A stretch of DNA of 64,000 bases from Pyrrhoderma lamaoense (GCA_002794735.1 NBAZ01000031.1:62001-126000), one strand, 5' to 3'. Positions 35,365 through 48,112 are shown, counted from the stretch's first letter. Made by a program: numbers and translations. The notes: a model not told the origin generated them from the letters alone.

Positions 35365-35960
35365 CCTTAAGATAATGCATGTAAGATTCCGGAGGGTCCA
35401 TTTCTCGTTCTCGAAATAACTCACGGGAAGTCAATTCTCCGACTCGCGCAAAGCCTGTGTCCGTTGAAAGAAGTGGAAAAACAGATAATTGTGGTCAAAT
35501 AAGCAGTACTCGTACTGTCGTGTCTTGTATAATGAGATTTCTACGCCATTCTATGAACTGACCAACAGTACTGATATGTCGACTGTCTAGTGCGAAAAGG
35601 GTATATAAGATGATGCATTAGCTCGGAAGCTTCAAATGATGAAAGAGGAACTATCTGAAGATCTACAGACGCATGAGAGCCCCGGTATCTGCTATAACTA
35701 CATGCACGATACTGAGTCGATTTGGTGGACTACAGCCTATGCTTTGCTTTTATTTGGGGATGATGTACTTTCAAAAATGTCGTCCAGCATCCGTAGAAGG
35801 ATTAAATAGATTCCATTCCCTGGTGCTCCGACCTCCTCAGATCGTAAATACTCGAACACTCTTTCAAAGCCTCCATCAATGGCTTCACTCCACACTATTT
35901 TACTGACTTCCAAGTGACCTCGCAATAAATGCGCGAATCACTTGATTACATATAGGGAGG
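35365..35960 (+). pseudogene. FunK1 relic R2 (long form)
   Basis: Reading across frames, it keeps VLYNEISTPFYELTNSTD, then a stop, then HESPGICYNYMHDTESIWW and SKMSSSIRRR. These match the region before the catalytic loop and the region after the activation segment of the full genes. The exon with the HRD loop and DLE motif is absent. Stops and frame changes leave no usable frame. Confidence 0.8.
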
Positions 35961-36559
35961 GTTCGGAGGCTAGTTATATGATAACCATATGACAAAATTT
36001 GAAGATATAAATGAATTCATTATATGAGGTTACATCGGTAGCAAAAGGCAACATATTTAATAAACTATAATGAATGAGCGTGACATATATGTAGCTCAAA
36101 TCGTCTTTCGCTTATCTCAATGTCAATTTTTTGTTAATTGTTTGAACCCATCGTTCTGTTCTGTATTAACTACAAACAGTTCTTTGATTAGATATCACTT
36201 CATTATATACTCCCCATTCTCCTCTTCATGATACTTACTCATTGCCAGTCCGCTTATTTCCGTTTTACGTGCTTATTACATGCACTTCGAGCGTGTCTAG
36301 TCGTGTTTTACTCGAAACCACCTTTGACTACTGAAAGTTGAAACTACGATCACCTCCTGCTCGAACTTGCATCCGATAGTAGGAGTCTTGACTAGGATAC
36401 TGGACCTTTCATCCACATCCATATACGCATAGCAGATACCTGTACACCCCACGGTGACACAGGTCAAATTTCAGAGAAAGCGAAGAAGACACGACTAAAA
36501 TAATCCACGTGGATTGGTTCAAAATTGTCATACTCTACGACTCAAAGAAAAGAGCGATA
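35961..36559. repeat. Type I upstream flank, copy 2 (before K5)
   Basis: Same conserved flank as before K3, with the GTGTTTTACTCGAAACCACC block; presumed promoter and leader. Confidence 0.65.
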
Positions 36560-39500
36560 ATGAATAACTCTGGACTATCGGTAAACCAGGTATCCGATCA
36601 ATGCTTCTTCGATCATGTTCTACCACCAATCCAGAAAGTGATTGATATTGAGAGGATATGTGATAGGTTGAAGAGAAGATTCGTCTACAAGGAGCTACGG
36701 AAAGGAAGATATGGATGGATCGATCTCAACAAGACTAAGAAGCGGAATAATAATAACGCTGCAACTCTCAAGGGACCATTGACTGACGTCCTGAATGCAA
36801 TGATTAATGGGCCAAATGATATATCATCTGATATGTCTTCAAGCATTCTGGAGTTGGAAACAAACGGGAATCGAATAGATCTGTCCGAATACTTCCAAAT
36901 CGACGGCGCAATACTCTTGTCAGATGGGACAGAAAAGTATAAAAGTAGAAGGAGCTGGTATGTTGTTGCCATTCCTATCTCGTTCAGCAAGGATAATTCG
37001 GATAGGTCTCATGGTGTGAGTTATTCCTATTTTTGAAATACTTCAAGGTGATAACATCCTGAATAGGACATCGAGCGAGTCATAAACTGCATGCAACATA
37101 TGATGGCAAATGATCCATGCAGGAGATTCATATACGGATTACATATGACTGATACCACTATTCAAGTGTGCTTCCTCTCAAGAAGTTCGATAATCAGTAG
37201 TAGTCAATTTGATCTCAATAAGGTGTGTAGCTCCGCTCATCTGTATACAAATCGATACTGATGAACGCATATGAAGGACCACAAAAGTGTTGTCAAAATA
37301 CTTCTCTCTTTATTATATGCTTCCAATTCTGAACTTGGATGGGATCCGACCATCTCTGTCGATCTTGTTGAAGGCGAACGTAACTACATGATTGATATAT
37401 CTGGAAATCTTGTATCAACGAATGAGTCACTCTCTCTTTCTCGTCAGCGAGCAGAGTGGGTTATTGGATCGGGAACACGTGTGTACAAGGCTCATAAGAT
37501 CATCAATGGAAAGAAGGCAGGTATGGTCGTACTCAAGGATTATTGGTTATCAGATGGGCAGACTCCTGAACCTGATATCCGAGACATGATATTGAATGAT
37601 ATTACTGATCTTGATGATCGGAAGTATGTTGACTGTAATCTCCTTTCTTGTTTAGCATACGAACAAGTGAAGGTGGATGATGTTGTGGACCACACAGAAA
37701 GAGTGATACTTCGGGATACATCACCTGATTACATACAGAAATCCAAATTTCCGACTCTTACAGAGGTTACAGATGATGATAAGAGTGTCAGAGTCAATAA
37801 TGGTGCTCAAGGAGGCACAGATGATACTCTCAATAATCCTACGCTCTATGAGGATGACGAGAAAGAAAGTAATCCCCATCGGACTCACTACCGTATCTTG
37901 TATAATGAGGTCGCTGAAAACTAAACTTTAGGTCGGATTTTGACCTTGGTGTCGTATTTAGTGGCGAGGACGTGGGGCTTAGAGTCTGCCTACACCAGAC
38001 ACGATGCTCAGGCTAAGATTTGGGGGCTAAATAGCGAGATACTCGACCTCGGCCGTCCGGCCGGGATCTCGGTCGGACCGTAGAGACTGATGGAGACCTC
38101 GAGGCGAGCTGAGACTTCACAGACCAGTAAAAGTAGTAGAAACGTATAGAACAGAGCCCCGACCGAGGCTGTAGTTTGAGGTAAAAGTGTATGTATTTCA
38201 GTCCGCCCGGACGGCTTGCAGTACAGTCAGAGCGTTACGAGCGCGCCCGGGCAGCCTAATAAAGCAGCAGAGAAGTAGATAAAAAGTACAGAAGACTAGT
38301 AGAGAGCTACTCGGGGGGGGGTGTAGAAAGATAGCGACCGAGAGGAGTAGCTAGGAATTCACTGATTAACTACGGCCTCAAGTCTGGAGGCTTATATAGC
38401 AAAACGCGAGATAAAGGTTAGATAATAAGGAAGGCATGGCGTCCAGGTGGCTATATGCGACTGGACGAAGGGTTTAAGCTATCAGAAACGAGGGGGTCGT
38501 ATAAACGAACCCTACCCTCGAGTAAGAGTAGAAAGTGAAGCTAAATAGTAAGAGAAGTGAACGAGGCGCGCGGCCGAGTAGTAGAAATGGACTTCTCGTT
38601 AGAAAGTGCATTATAAATGCACTACGACCGGCCAAACACTTAGCTGGTCCTACATCGCCGTTCCGTTTTATGAACTGACCAACAGTAAGGATATACTGAT
38701 TGTATTGATCGACGTGATTGAGAGTGAGTGTTTGATTCTTTATTGATACCAGAATACCTGAAAGTGATCGTTAATAAACTAGCTCTCCTACGCATCCACA
38801 AGGCAGGGTGGGTGCATCGAGATATTAGTACAGGGAATATATACCTGTATGTCAATCCTGTGACAGGTGAGAAGCGAGGGATGCTAGGAGATCTTGAATC
38901 TGCGAAGAAGGTCGGTACTGGTTCTAGATATGATGTGCGAACAGTATGCAATATTCTCTATACACACTACCTATTTCTATTCTTAGCTCGTATAACTGAT
39001 TCTAGGGTACACTTGACTTCATGGCTATCGAAGTAGCTGCTGAAAACTACTTGTTTACCGAAAAGAAGAAGAAGATTGAAACTGATATACTCTCGAGGTT
39101 GTATTCATATGTAAACGAGCAGACATCTAGCGTTGCTCAAATAGCTGTCGGTCCTGGTATGTGCAGCAACTACATCCACGATCTTGAATCAGTTTGGTGG
39201 ATCGCAGTTTGGGCGTTGTTCTCATTTGAAAAAAAGATGCCATTAGGAGATGATGTACTTGATCCGATGGCATCTAGTACCCGTAGGAAGAAAAAGCAAA
39301 CTCTGTTCCCCGGCGTTCTGAGTTCTACGCATCGCGGACACTTCTTCTCTATTGAAGGTGTTTTTGTGGCCTCTGTCAAAGGGTGCATTCCCCAATATTT
39401 CAATAGACTCGTTTATACTCTGCGAGCCTCACGTCAAGAGATTATGAACACATACGAAAGAGAAGAAGCTGACAATCCCACTGTCATCACATTCAGATCA

Positions 39501-39689
39501 AACGATGATAGTGAGGGTGCATACCTTCATAAGGCACTCCTTTCCGCTCTTCGTGATACTGAGAAATATATGAAAGATTTCGAGATCGTTCTCGTTCCCT
39601 CGTCTGATTCTAGGTCAACTACCTCCAAACGAGCTATCGAAGGACAGAGTGGTCGTTTGCCAAAACGACAAAAGTATGTATTCCACTGA
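36560..39689 (+). pseudogene. FunK1 kinase K5 (type Ic), interrupted by a solo LTR only
   Basis: Exons: 36560-37015, 37067-37222, 37277-37914 plus 38659-38723 (exon 3, split by the LTR), 38783-38943 and 39006-39689. Without the LTR and one copy of its target duplication, exon 3 is exactly 703 nt as in intact copies. Motifs: VIGSGTRVYKAHK, VVLKDYW, GWVHRDISTGNIYLY, GDLESAKK (Phe replaced by Ser after DLE) and GTLDFMAIEVAAENYLF. The last exon resembles the type II form (TYEREEADNPTVITF) but ends RLPKRQKYVFH. A second ATG upstream (36509) is in frame, but homology favours 36560. Broken only by transposition, so probably recent. Confidence 0.87.
37915..38654 (-). mobile_element. Solo LTR, copy 2 (inside K5 exon 3)
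   Basis: 740 bp, TGAAAACTAAAC...GGTCCTACA, flanked by TCGC duplications at 37911-37914 and 38655-38658. Homologous along its length to the LTRs in K2 and K9, same orientation as in K2. A poly-G tract lies near 38313. Confidence 0.87.
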
Positions 39690-40911
39690 AATTTTACTCA
39701 CTTCGATGTCTAACAATAGATATCTAGGTTTCACTGATTATAAGAATCAACAAAGCACCGGACACAGTCGTGGAAAGACATAATAGTTAAAATAATTAGA
39801 ACTTATAATTTGATTTGTTTTCAATCTTTGCATACGCTCGTTTCCCTCATGTTATGACATACTCAACCTACATAACGCCGTATAGTATCACATCTGTTCT
39901 GAGCATTTAGTACTAATCACATGTATGTGTCTTGTTGTATTTAAACTATGTATTATAAGATAGTGGAGATAATGCTTATAGTAAGTAGTAAGAACTCAGG
40001 TCTCAATCACAATTGTAGTGCAAACGACTATGTTCTGAGTCAAGACTACTCGATTCGCTTCATGTCTGTTTACTGTTAGCAACTGAGTTTAATGAGTCTG
40101 TACTGAGTGCTTCCCCATAATCTCACCATAATCTTTCTATACCTTCTATGTATACTACTGGTTTTAATGATATATAAACACTAATTCGGCTTCTAGTGAA
40201 ACCTGAGTTGAAGTTACTCACAGAAATTCTTCACAGAGATGATGCGTGAACAAGGCAGTTCTTACCATATTTACATAAAAGAGATACCCATGTCTTTCAT
40301 AAGAACATATTTTTTTGGATCTATTGAATTATTATCTGATGGATAAACTTGGTGAGTCGAATAAAGGCACTGAATGAAGTCACATCAATGGTGATTTAGA
40401 GAGGTTATAATCTAAAAATAATAAGTGATAGTGGCTCATATGTAACTCAAGTTTTGCATCACTTATCTCGGTGTTTATTTTTTGTTAATTATTTGAACCC
40501 ATCGTTCTGTTCTGTATGAACCACAAACAGTTCTTTGATCCGATATCACTTCATTATTTACCTTTCAATTATCTTCCTCATGGTATTTAATCATTGTCAA
40601 TCCGCTTATTTCCATTTTACGTGCTTATTACATGTGTTTCTGACGTGACTAGTCGTGTTTTACTCAAAACCACCTTTGAGTACTGAGAGTTGAAACTTCG
40701 ATCATATTATACTGAAGCTTGCGTCCGATAGTAGGAGTCCTGACCAGGATACTGAACCTTTCATTCACAGCCATAGACGCATAACAGATACCTATACTTT
40801 CTACGGTGACACAGGTCAAACTGAAGAGAAAGAGAAGAAGACACGACTGAAATCATCTACTTATATTGAATCAAAATTGCCGGATACTACGAGTCACGGT
40901 AGAGAACGATA
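39690..40911. repeat. Ic-to-Ib spacer with type I upstream flank, copy 1 (before K6)
   Basis: About 1.2 kb between K5 and K6, shared with 56469-57744. No gene seen. The last half-kilobase is the conserved type I flank (TTACGTGCTTATTACATG, GTGTTTTACTCAAAACCACC). Confidence 0.65.
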
Positions 40912-43285
40912 ATGGATATCTCTGGATTATCGGTAAACCAGGTATCCGATCAATATTTCTTCGACCATGTTTTACCACCGATCCAGAAAGTGATTGATAT
41001 TGAGAGGATATGTGATAGGTTGAAGAGAAGATTCGTCTACAAGGAGCTACGGAAAGGAAGATATGGATGGGTCGATCTCAACAAGACTAAGAAGCGGAAT
41101 AAAAATAACGCTGCAACTCTCAAGGGACCAATGACTGATGTCCTGAATGCAATGATTAATGAACCAAATGATATATCATCTGATATATCTTCAAGCATTC
41201 TGGAGTTGGAAAAAGACGGGAATCGAATAGATCTATCCGAATACTTCCAAATCGACGGCGCAATACTCTTGTCAGATGAGACAGAAAAGTATAAAAGTAG
41301 AAGGTGCTGGTATGTTGTTGCCATTCCTATCTCGTTCAGCAAGGATAATACGGATAGCACTCATGTTGTGAGTTATTCCTATTTTTGAAATACTTCAAGG
41401 TGATAACATCCTGAATAGGACATCGAGCAAGTCATAAACTGTATGCACCATATAATGGCATATGATCCTTGCCGGAGATTCATATACGGAATACATATGA
41501 CTGATACCACTATTCGAGTGTGCTTCCTCTCAAGAAGTTCGATACTCTGTAGTAGTCAATTTGATCTCAATAAGGTGCGCAGTTCCGCTCATCTGGACCC
41601 AAATCGATACTGATGAACGCATATGAAGGACCACCAAAGTGTTATCAAAATACTTCTCTCTTTATTATATGCTTCCAAGTCCGATCTTGGATGGGATCCG
41701 ACCATCTCTGTCGATCTTGTTGACGACGAGCGTAACTACATGATTGATATATCTGGAACTCTTGTATCAACGAATGAGTCACTCTCTCTTTCTCGTCAGC
41801 GAGCAGAGTGGGTTATTGGATCGGGAACACGTGTGTACAAAGCTCATAAGATCATCAATGGAAAGAAGGCAGGTATAGTCGTACTCAAGGATCATTGGTT
41901 ATCAGATGGGCGGATTCCTGAACCTGATATTCGAGACATGATATTGAATGATATTAGTGATCTTGATGACCGAGATTATGTTGATAAACATGTCCTTTCG
42001 TGCTTGGCATACGAACAAGTGAAGGTGGATGATGTTGTGGACCGCACAGAAAGAGTGATACTTCGGGATAAATCTCCTGATTATTCCCAGAAACTCAAGC
42101 TCCCGACTCCTACAGAGGTTACAGATGTTGGTAAGAATGTCAGAGTCAATAACGGTGCTCAAGAAGGCGTAGATGATACTCTCAAATATCCTATACTCCA
42201 TGAGGATAACCAAAAAGAAAGTAATACCCATCAGACTCACTACCGTATCTTGTATAATGAGGTCGCCATTCCGTTTTATGAACTGACCAACAGTAAGGAT
42301 ATACTGATTGTATTGATCGACGTGGTTGAGAGTGAGTGTTTCATTCTTTATTGATACCAGAATACCTGAAATTGATAATAATAAACTAGCTCTCCTACGC
42401 ATCCACAAGGCAGGGTGGGTGCATCGAGATATTAGTACAGGGAATATCTATCTATATGTAGACCCTGTGACGAATGAGAAGAGAGGAATGCTTGGGGACC
42501 TTGAATTTGCGAAGAATATTGGGATTGGTGCAAGATATGATGTGCGAACAGTATGTAATGTTTTCATTACCTGATATCAGTATCCATTATTTCTGATGCT
42601 ATTGACACAGGGTACTCTCGATTTCATGGCTGCTGAGATAGCCTCCGGGAACTATCTGTTTGTCAGTGCCAACAACAAAGGCAAAATCAATCCTGTTGCA
42701 ATGCTACTGGCGTCTAGAGAAGAACAGGAATCTGAGAGCTCACAAGAGGATGAAGGCTCTGGCATCTGTTATAATTACATTCACGATATTGAGTCAGTCT
42801 GGTGGATTATGGCTTGGGCGTTGTTCTCATTTGAGAAAAAGGCACGATCTGGAAATGATGTGCTTGATGCACTATCGTCTGACACTCGTAGGGATAATAA
42901 GCGATCTCTGTTCCCTGGAACCTCGACATCTGCAGAGCGCCAGAACTTCATTCAGCATGAGAAACATTTCAAAAAAGCTGTTGATAGGTGCATTCCTCGG
43001 TACTTTAAAGATCTCACAAGTGCTGTGCGAATACTACGAAACGTTATCGTGAACACATATGAAGAGAAGGAAATTGACCAACCCGAAGTTATCAAGTTCG
43101 ATTCAAGTAAGGACGATGGTGATACGGATCTTCATAGAGCATTCATATCTACTCTTCGAAATACGCTAATGGAAGATTTTGAAATCATTCTTGTTCGCTC
43201 TTCTGGTTGTGGAACAACTGCCTCTAAACGAGCAACCGAGGGGAAGAGTGAACGTTTGCCAAAGAGACGAAAGTATGTGTCTTAA
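40912..43285 (+). CDS. FunK1 kinase K6 (type Ib), intact
   Basis: Five exons with clean GT-AG junctions: 40912-41367, 41419-41574, 41629-42331, 42390-42550 and 42611-43285 (2,151 nt, 716 residues). N-terminal domain MDISGLSVNQVSDQYFFDHV ... WYVVAIPISFSKD; exon 2 begins DIEQVINCMHHIMAYDPCRR. Kinase fold: VIGSGTRVYKAHK, VVLKDHW (ATP lysine), GWVHRDISTGNIYLY (catalytic Asp, Asn), LGDLEFAKN (metal Asp), GTLDFMAAEIASG in place of the usual APE segment. C-terminal region NYIHDIESVWWIMAWALFSFEKK and a basic tail RLPKRRKYVS, possibly a nuclear signal. No lesion found. Substrate and biological role of FunK1 kinases are unknown. It is the best reference copy in the array. Confidence 0.92.
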
Positions 43286-44023
43286 CATAATTTGCCTCTT
43301 TCCATTGTCTGACCCCAGTTCAATAGATGTTGTTAATGTAGGCATCGACAAGATATAGAGCACGATGCTCGTGGATGTACATCCACTTAGAATAACCAGA
43401 ATTTTATCATGTTTTGCTTACATTTTTCTGTATTTCGTTTAGACTTGCTTTTCCTTACCAATCACTGTATAATATAGCATTCTTAGTTGCAGTCGATCCA
43501 GTTTTTTTTTACTCTATTTACACTCTTGTTTCGACTTACTATACACCAAGTAACCGTTTAAAGGATAATAGAGCCAATCTTCTATCGACAAATCCGTCTG
43601 GCGTATCTGATTGAGCCCCAACACATGCTTTAAGAAAGAAAACAAGCAGCTCTTTGTCTTCCCTTTCAATAACATTACAGAACAATCTATTTTATACTTT
43701 CAACTCACTCGCACTATGTTACGTTACTATTACATATATAAGCACATCTACTTCTGCAGTCGCGTTTTTCCCGAAACCACTCTTGACTTTTCAGGCTGCG
43801 ACGACCTACGCTAGTGTATACTCCAAGAAATAGAAAACTGGAATAAGGTATCAAGCTCTCAGCTTCTAGGTCATATCTGCTTAGCGTAATATTATACGCT
43901 CTACGAACACATACGGCTCGGATAAAGAGAAGAAAAAACGTAAGGTAGAATACACAGTTAAAATCGTCTACTTACAATATTATCAACTAGAGTGGATACT
44001 GCGAGTCGCAACAAAGAGCGATA
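43286..44023. repeat. Ib-to-II spacer, copy 3
   Basis: Same spacer family as 20738-21463; no coding content. Confidence 0.75.
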
Positions 44024-46352
44024 ATGGGAAGCTTCAGGGTATCGGTAACCCAAATATCTGATGACTCTTTTTTCGAGCATGTTCTACCACCGATACGGCA
44101 GGAAGCTGATATTGAGAGGATATGTAGTGGAATGAAGAGAAGACATATCCTTAGGAGCCAAGGGAAAGGAAGGTATGGATGGAATGGGATCAACAAGACT
44201 AAAAAGCGGAGTTGTAATAATTGCACAACTCTCAAGGGTGCATTGACTAATATCTTTAGTGCACTGATCAGTGAAGTAAACTCTGAACTATCATCGAATA
44301 CTCTTGAGCTAGTATCAGACGGGAATCGGATATGTTTATCCGAAGATTTCATGCTCGATAGCGCGTTGCTCTTATCAGATGCGATGGAGAAGCATAAAAG
44401 TAGAAGATACTGGTATGATGTTGCCGTTCCTATCTCGTTCAGCAAGAATATCACATTTTTTGATACTAATGTGAGTCAATCTTGATTTGGAGCTAACCTC
44501 AGATAGTAACATCTGGATCGTGGAATAGGACATTGAACAAGTCATAAGCTGTATGCAACATGTAATGGCAAGTGATCTTTGCCGAAGATTCGTATACGGA
44601 ATAAATATGAGTAATACCACTATACATATATGTTTTTGCTCAAGAAGTTCAATACTAGTCAGTAATGGATTTGACCTCAATAAGGTGCGCAGTTTCGCTC
44701 ATCTGTGTATAAGTCTATACTAATGCACACATATAAAGGACCACCGAAGTGTTATCAGAATACTTCTCTCTTTATTATATGCTTCGAAGTTCGATATTGG
44801 ATGAGATTCAAGTATCTCTACAGATATTGTCGATGGCGTGCGTCACTATACTATGGACATTTCTGCAGTTCGTATCACGACGAATGATACACTGAAACTC
44901 GATCTCCAGAAAGAGTGTAGTATCATTGGCTCAGGAGCACACACTTACAAAGCTCACAAGAATGTCAAGGGAAAGGATGCAGGGATGGTTGTACTCAAGG
45001 ATTACTGGCTGAAGGATGGACGAAAGTCTGAGGTTGAGATTCGGAATGCACTTTTAGAGGACATGACTAATCCTGACGACGGAGATTATGTTGATAAACA
45101 TGTCCTTTCGTGCTTGGCATATGAACAAGTGAAGGTGGACGGTGTTATGGACCACACCGAAAGAGTAATGCTTCGGGGTAAATCACCTGATTATTCACAG
45201 AAATTTGAATCCTTTACAGATCTTGTTGATGCAAGAAAGAAAGCCAAAGCAAGTGTAGGTGCTGAAGGAAGCACCTATTGTACTCGCAAGATTACTGAAG
45301 ACCGTGAGAATAGACAGAGGGAAAGGTATTCCCATCGGACCCATTACCGTATCTTGTATAACGAGATTGTTACTCCATTCTGTGAATTGACTAACCATGA
45401 GGATTTACTGACCGTTACCAACGACGTGATTGAGAATTTCGATTCGCTTTTATCCTTATAGTACTTGATTCTGACACTGATGACAAATAGCTCTTCTACG
45501 CATTCATAAGGCAGGATGGGTGCATCATGCTATCAGCACGGAAAATATCTATCTGTATGTAGATCCTGAGACTGGTGAGAAGCGGGGGATGATTGGGGGC
45601 CTTGAATTTGCGAGGAAAATTGAGAAAGGTGCCAGATATGATGTGCGAACAGTATGCAATGATTTCAATACTCACTTCCTGACTCTAGTGTATCTGAATT
45701 TCATTGGTCCTAGGGTGCGCTTGATTTCATGGCCATTGAAGTCGCTTCTGGAAAGTACTTGTTTGCCGAAAAAAAGATAGAAGATGACATACTCTCGAGG
45801 CTGCACGCATATAGAAACAATCAGAGATCTAGCGATGCTCAGATGAATGTTGGTTCTGGTATTTGCAACAACTATATTCATGATCTTGAATCAGTATGGT
45901 GGATCACAGTTTGGATGGTATTCTCATTTGAAAAAGCGATGCCATTAAGAGACGATATACTTGATCCAATGTCATCCAGCATCCGTAGTAGACATAGGAA
46001 GACGCTGTTCGAAGCTCTGTCGCCTACGGATCGTCAAGATTTTCTTTCAGTTAGAGGAGATCTTGAGGCCACTAGTACTGTCAAAGGATGCATTCCCCGA
46101 TATTTCTCCGATCTCGTGATTTATCTGCGAGCCTCACGTGAGGAGATTGTGTTCACGTATGAAAGAGAAGAAGTTGACAAGCCTACCGTTATCACATTCA
46201 AAGAAAACGATGATGGTGAGGATGAATGTCTTCACAAGGCACTCCTTTCTGCTTTACATATGACTAGGAACTATATGAAATATTTCGATATCGTTTTCGT
46301 TCCCTCGTCTGATTCTTGGTCAACTACTTCCGGGCGAGCTATCGAGGGATAG
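44024..46352 (+). pseudogene. FunK1 paralogue K7 (type II), in-frame stop and lost splice donor
   Basis: Exons by homology: 44024-44470, 44529-44684, 44739-about 45435, 45491-45651 and about 45714-46352. It starts MGSFRVSVTQISDDSFFEHV. TGA at 44802-44804 truncates exon 3 at the same place as in K4. At the end of exon 3 the GTGAGT donor is deleted (GAGAATTTC where relatives have GAGAGTGAGTATTTC). The catalytic loop reads GWVHHAISTENIYLY and the metal site GGLEFARK, so both catalytic Asp residues are missing; the ATP lysine (VVLKD) is kept. The last exon is open and ends TSGRAIEG. Confidence 0.9.
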
Positions 46353-46879
46353 GATGGTCATCTACCAAAACGTCCTAAAGAAATTCACCTTTCATACTTT
46401 TCTTATTCTATATGCATAGACTTATGAATAAAAGCATTGACGTGGTACAAGACAGGATTGCTTTATCACTAATAACATCTAGAATATGTAGGATTTTTAC
46501 TTTGCTTTTTTGCATATATTCATTTTCTTTATGTTATGACTTGCTTTGCCTTACCAGAACATGTTTAATAATTCGTCATCTCTGATTACTTGTTGAATAC
46601 TGACATATTTATAAGTGAAAGCAATATGTAAGGTCACATCAACTGAGATTCGAGAACGCCCATATATAACGACCGACCGTTTCTTCACTTTATCTGAATC
46701 TAATAGTATGCTTTATTCCCAGTGACTCCGTTCTACAACAGGTAAAAGTAACACTTTATCTCCTCTCAAGTGTGAGTTTACTCATCATTAACCTCATTTT
46801 TACTCTCAAAAAAGATCTCATGTGTTTATCACATATACAAATTTATACGTCTCTAATGTGTTCAGTCGTGTTTGATTCA
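46353..46879. repeat. Type II-to-relic spacer, copy 3
   Basis: Homologous to the other such spacers and almost identical to 63227-63680; no gene. Confidence 0.7.
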
Positions 46880-47532
46880 AAACCACCTTAAGATGATACA
46901 TGTAAGATCCCGGATGTCCAGTTCTCGTTCTCGTGATTACTCACGGGAAGTCAATTCTCCGACTCGCGCAGAGCTTGTGTCTGTTAAAAGGAGTGGAAAA
47001 ACAGATAATTGTGGTCAAAGAGGCACTACTCGTACTGTTGTGTCTTGTATAATGAGATTTCTACGCCATTCCATGAACTGACCAACAGTACTGATATATC
47101 GACTGTCTAGTGCAAAAAAGGTATATAAGATGATTCATTAGCAAGGAAGCTTCAAATGATGAATGAGGAACTATTAGAAGATCTACAGACGCATGAGAGC
47201 CCCGGAATTCGCTATAATCACATCCAAGATACTGAGTCAGTTTGGTGAGCTATAGCCTGTGCTTTGATTTCATTTGAGGATAAATCTTTACTAGGAGATG
47301 ATGTACGTTCAAGAATGTCTTTCAGCGTCCGTAGAAGGGGTAAGCAGGTTCCACTCCCCGGACTCAGACCTCTACAGAGCGTTAACAGTTTCTTTCATTT
47401 GAACACTCTTTCAAAGCCTCCGTCAATGGCTGCCCTCTACCCTATTTTACTGGCTCCTGACTTCAAAGTGACTTTGCGATCAATGCGCGAATCGCTTGAG
47501 TACATATAGGAAAGGTTCGGAGGCTAGCAACA
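46880..47532 (+). pseudogene. FunK1 relic R3 (long form)
   Basis: Contains VLYNEISTPFHELTNSTD, a stop, then HESPGIRYNHIQDTESVW, a TGA, and SFEDKSLLGDDVRSRMSFSVRRRGK. The last stretch matches the FSFEKK...GDDVLD region of full genes. The catalytic-loop exon is missing. Confidence 0.8.
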
Positions 47533-48112
47533 TGATAACCATATGATAAAAATTGGAGAGACAAATGAAAGTATCAAATAAGGTTGCATCGGTAGCAAAA
47601 GGCAACGTCTTTAATAATCTATAATGAATGACCGTGACTTATATGTAGCTCAAATGGTCTTTCGCTTATCTCGATGTTTATTTTTTGTTGATTATTTGAA
47701 CCTACCGTCTTGTTCTGTGTTGATACAAACAGTTCTTTGATCAGATATCACTTCATTATCTACTCCCCATTCTCCTCTTCATGATACTTACTCATTGTCA
47801 ATTCGTTTATGTCCATTTTACGTGCTTATTACATGTGTCTCTGACGTGACTAGTCGTGTTTTACTCGAAACCACCTTTGACTTTCGAAAGCTGAAACTAC
47901 GATCATCTTATGCTGAAGCTTGCGTCCGATACTAGGAGTCTTGACCAGGATACTGAACCTTTCATTCACAGTCATATACGCACAACAGATACCTATACGC
48001 CCCACGGTGACACAGGTCAAATTTCAGAGAAAGCGAAGAAGACACGACTAAAATAATCCACGTGGATTGGTTCAAAATTGTCATACTCTACGACTCAAAG
48101 AAAAGAGCGATA
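47533..48112. repeat. Type I upstream flank, copy 3 (before K8)
   Basis: Same conserved flank; presumed promoter and leader of K8. Just before the start it is almost identical to the K5 flank. Confidence 0.65.

Noticed and set aside
41902..42408. Long antisense frames opposite exons 1 and 3 of the kinase copies
   Set aside because: They recur in every copy as shadows of the same sense exon and have no independent features.
33288..44804. Selenocysteine or recoded TGA as an explanation for the stops in K4 and K7
   Set aside because: Selenocysteine insertion is absent from most fungi, the position is Trp in relatives, and both copies have other lesions.
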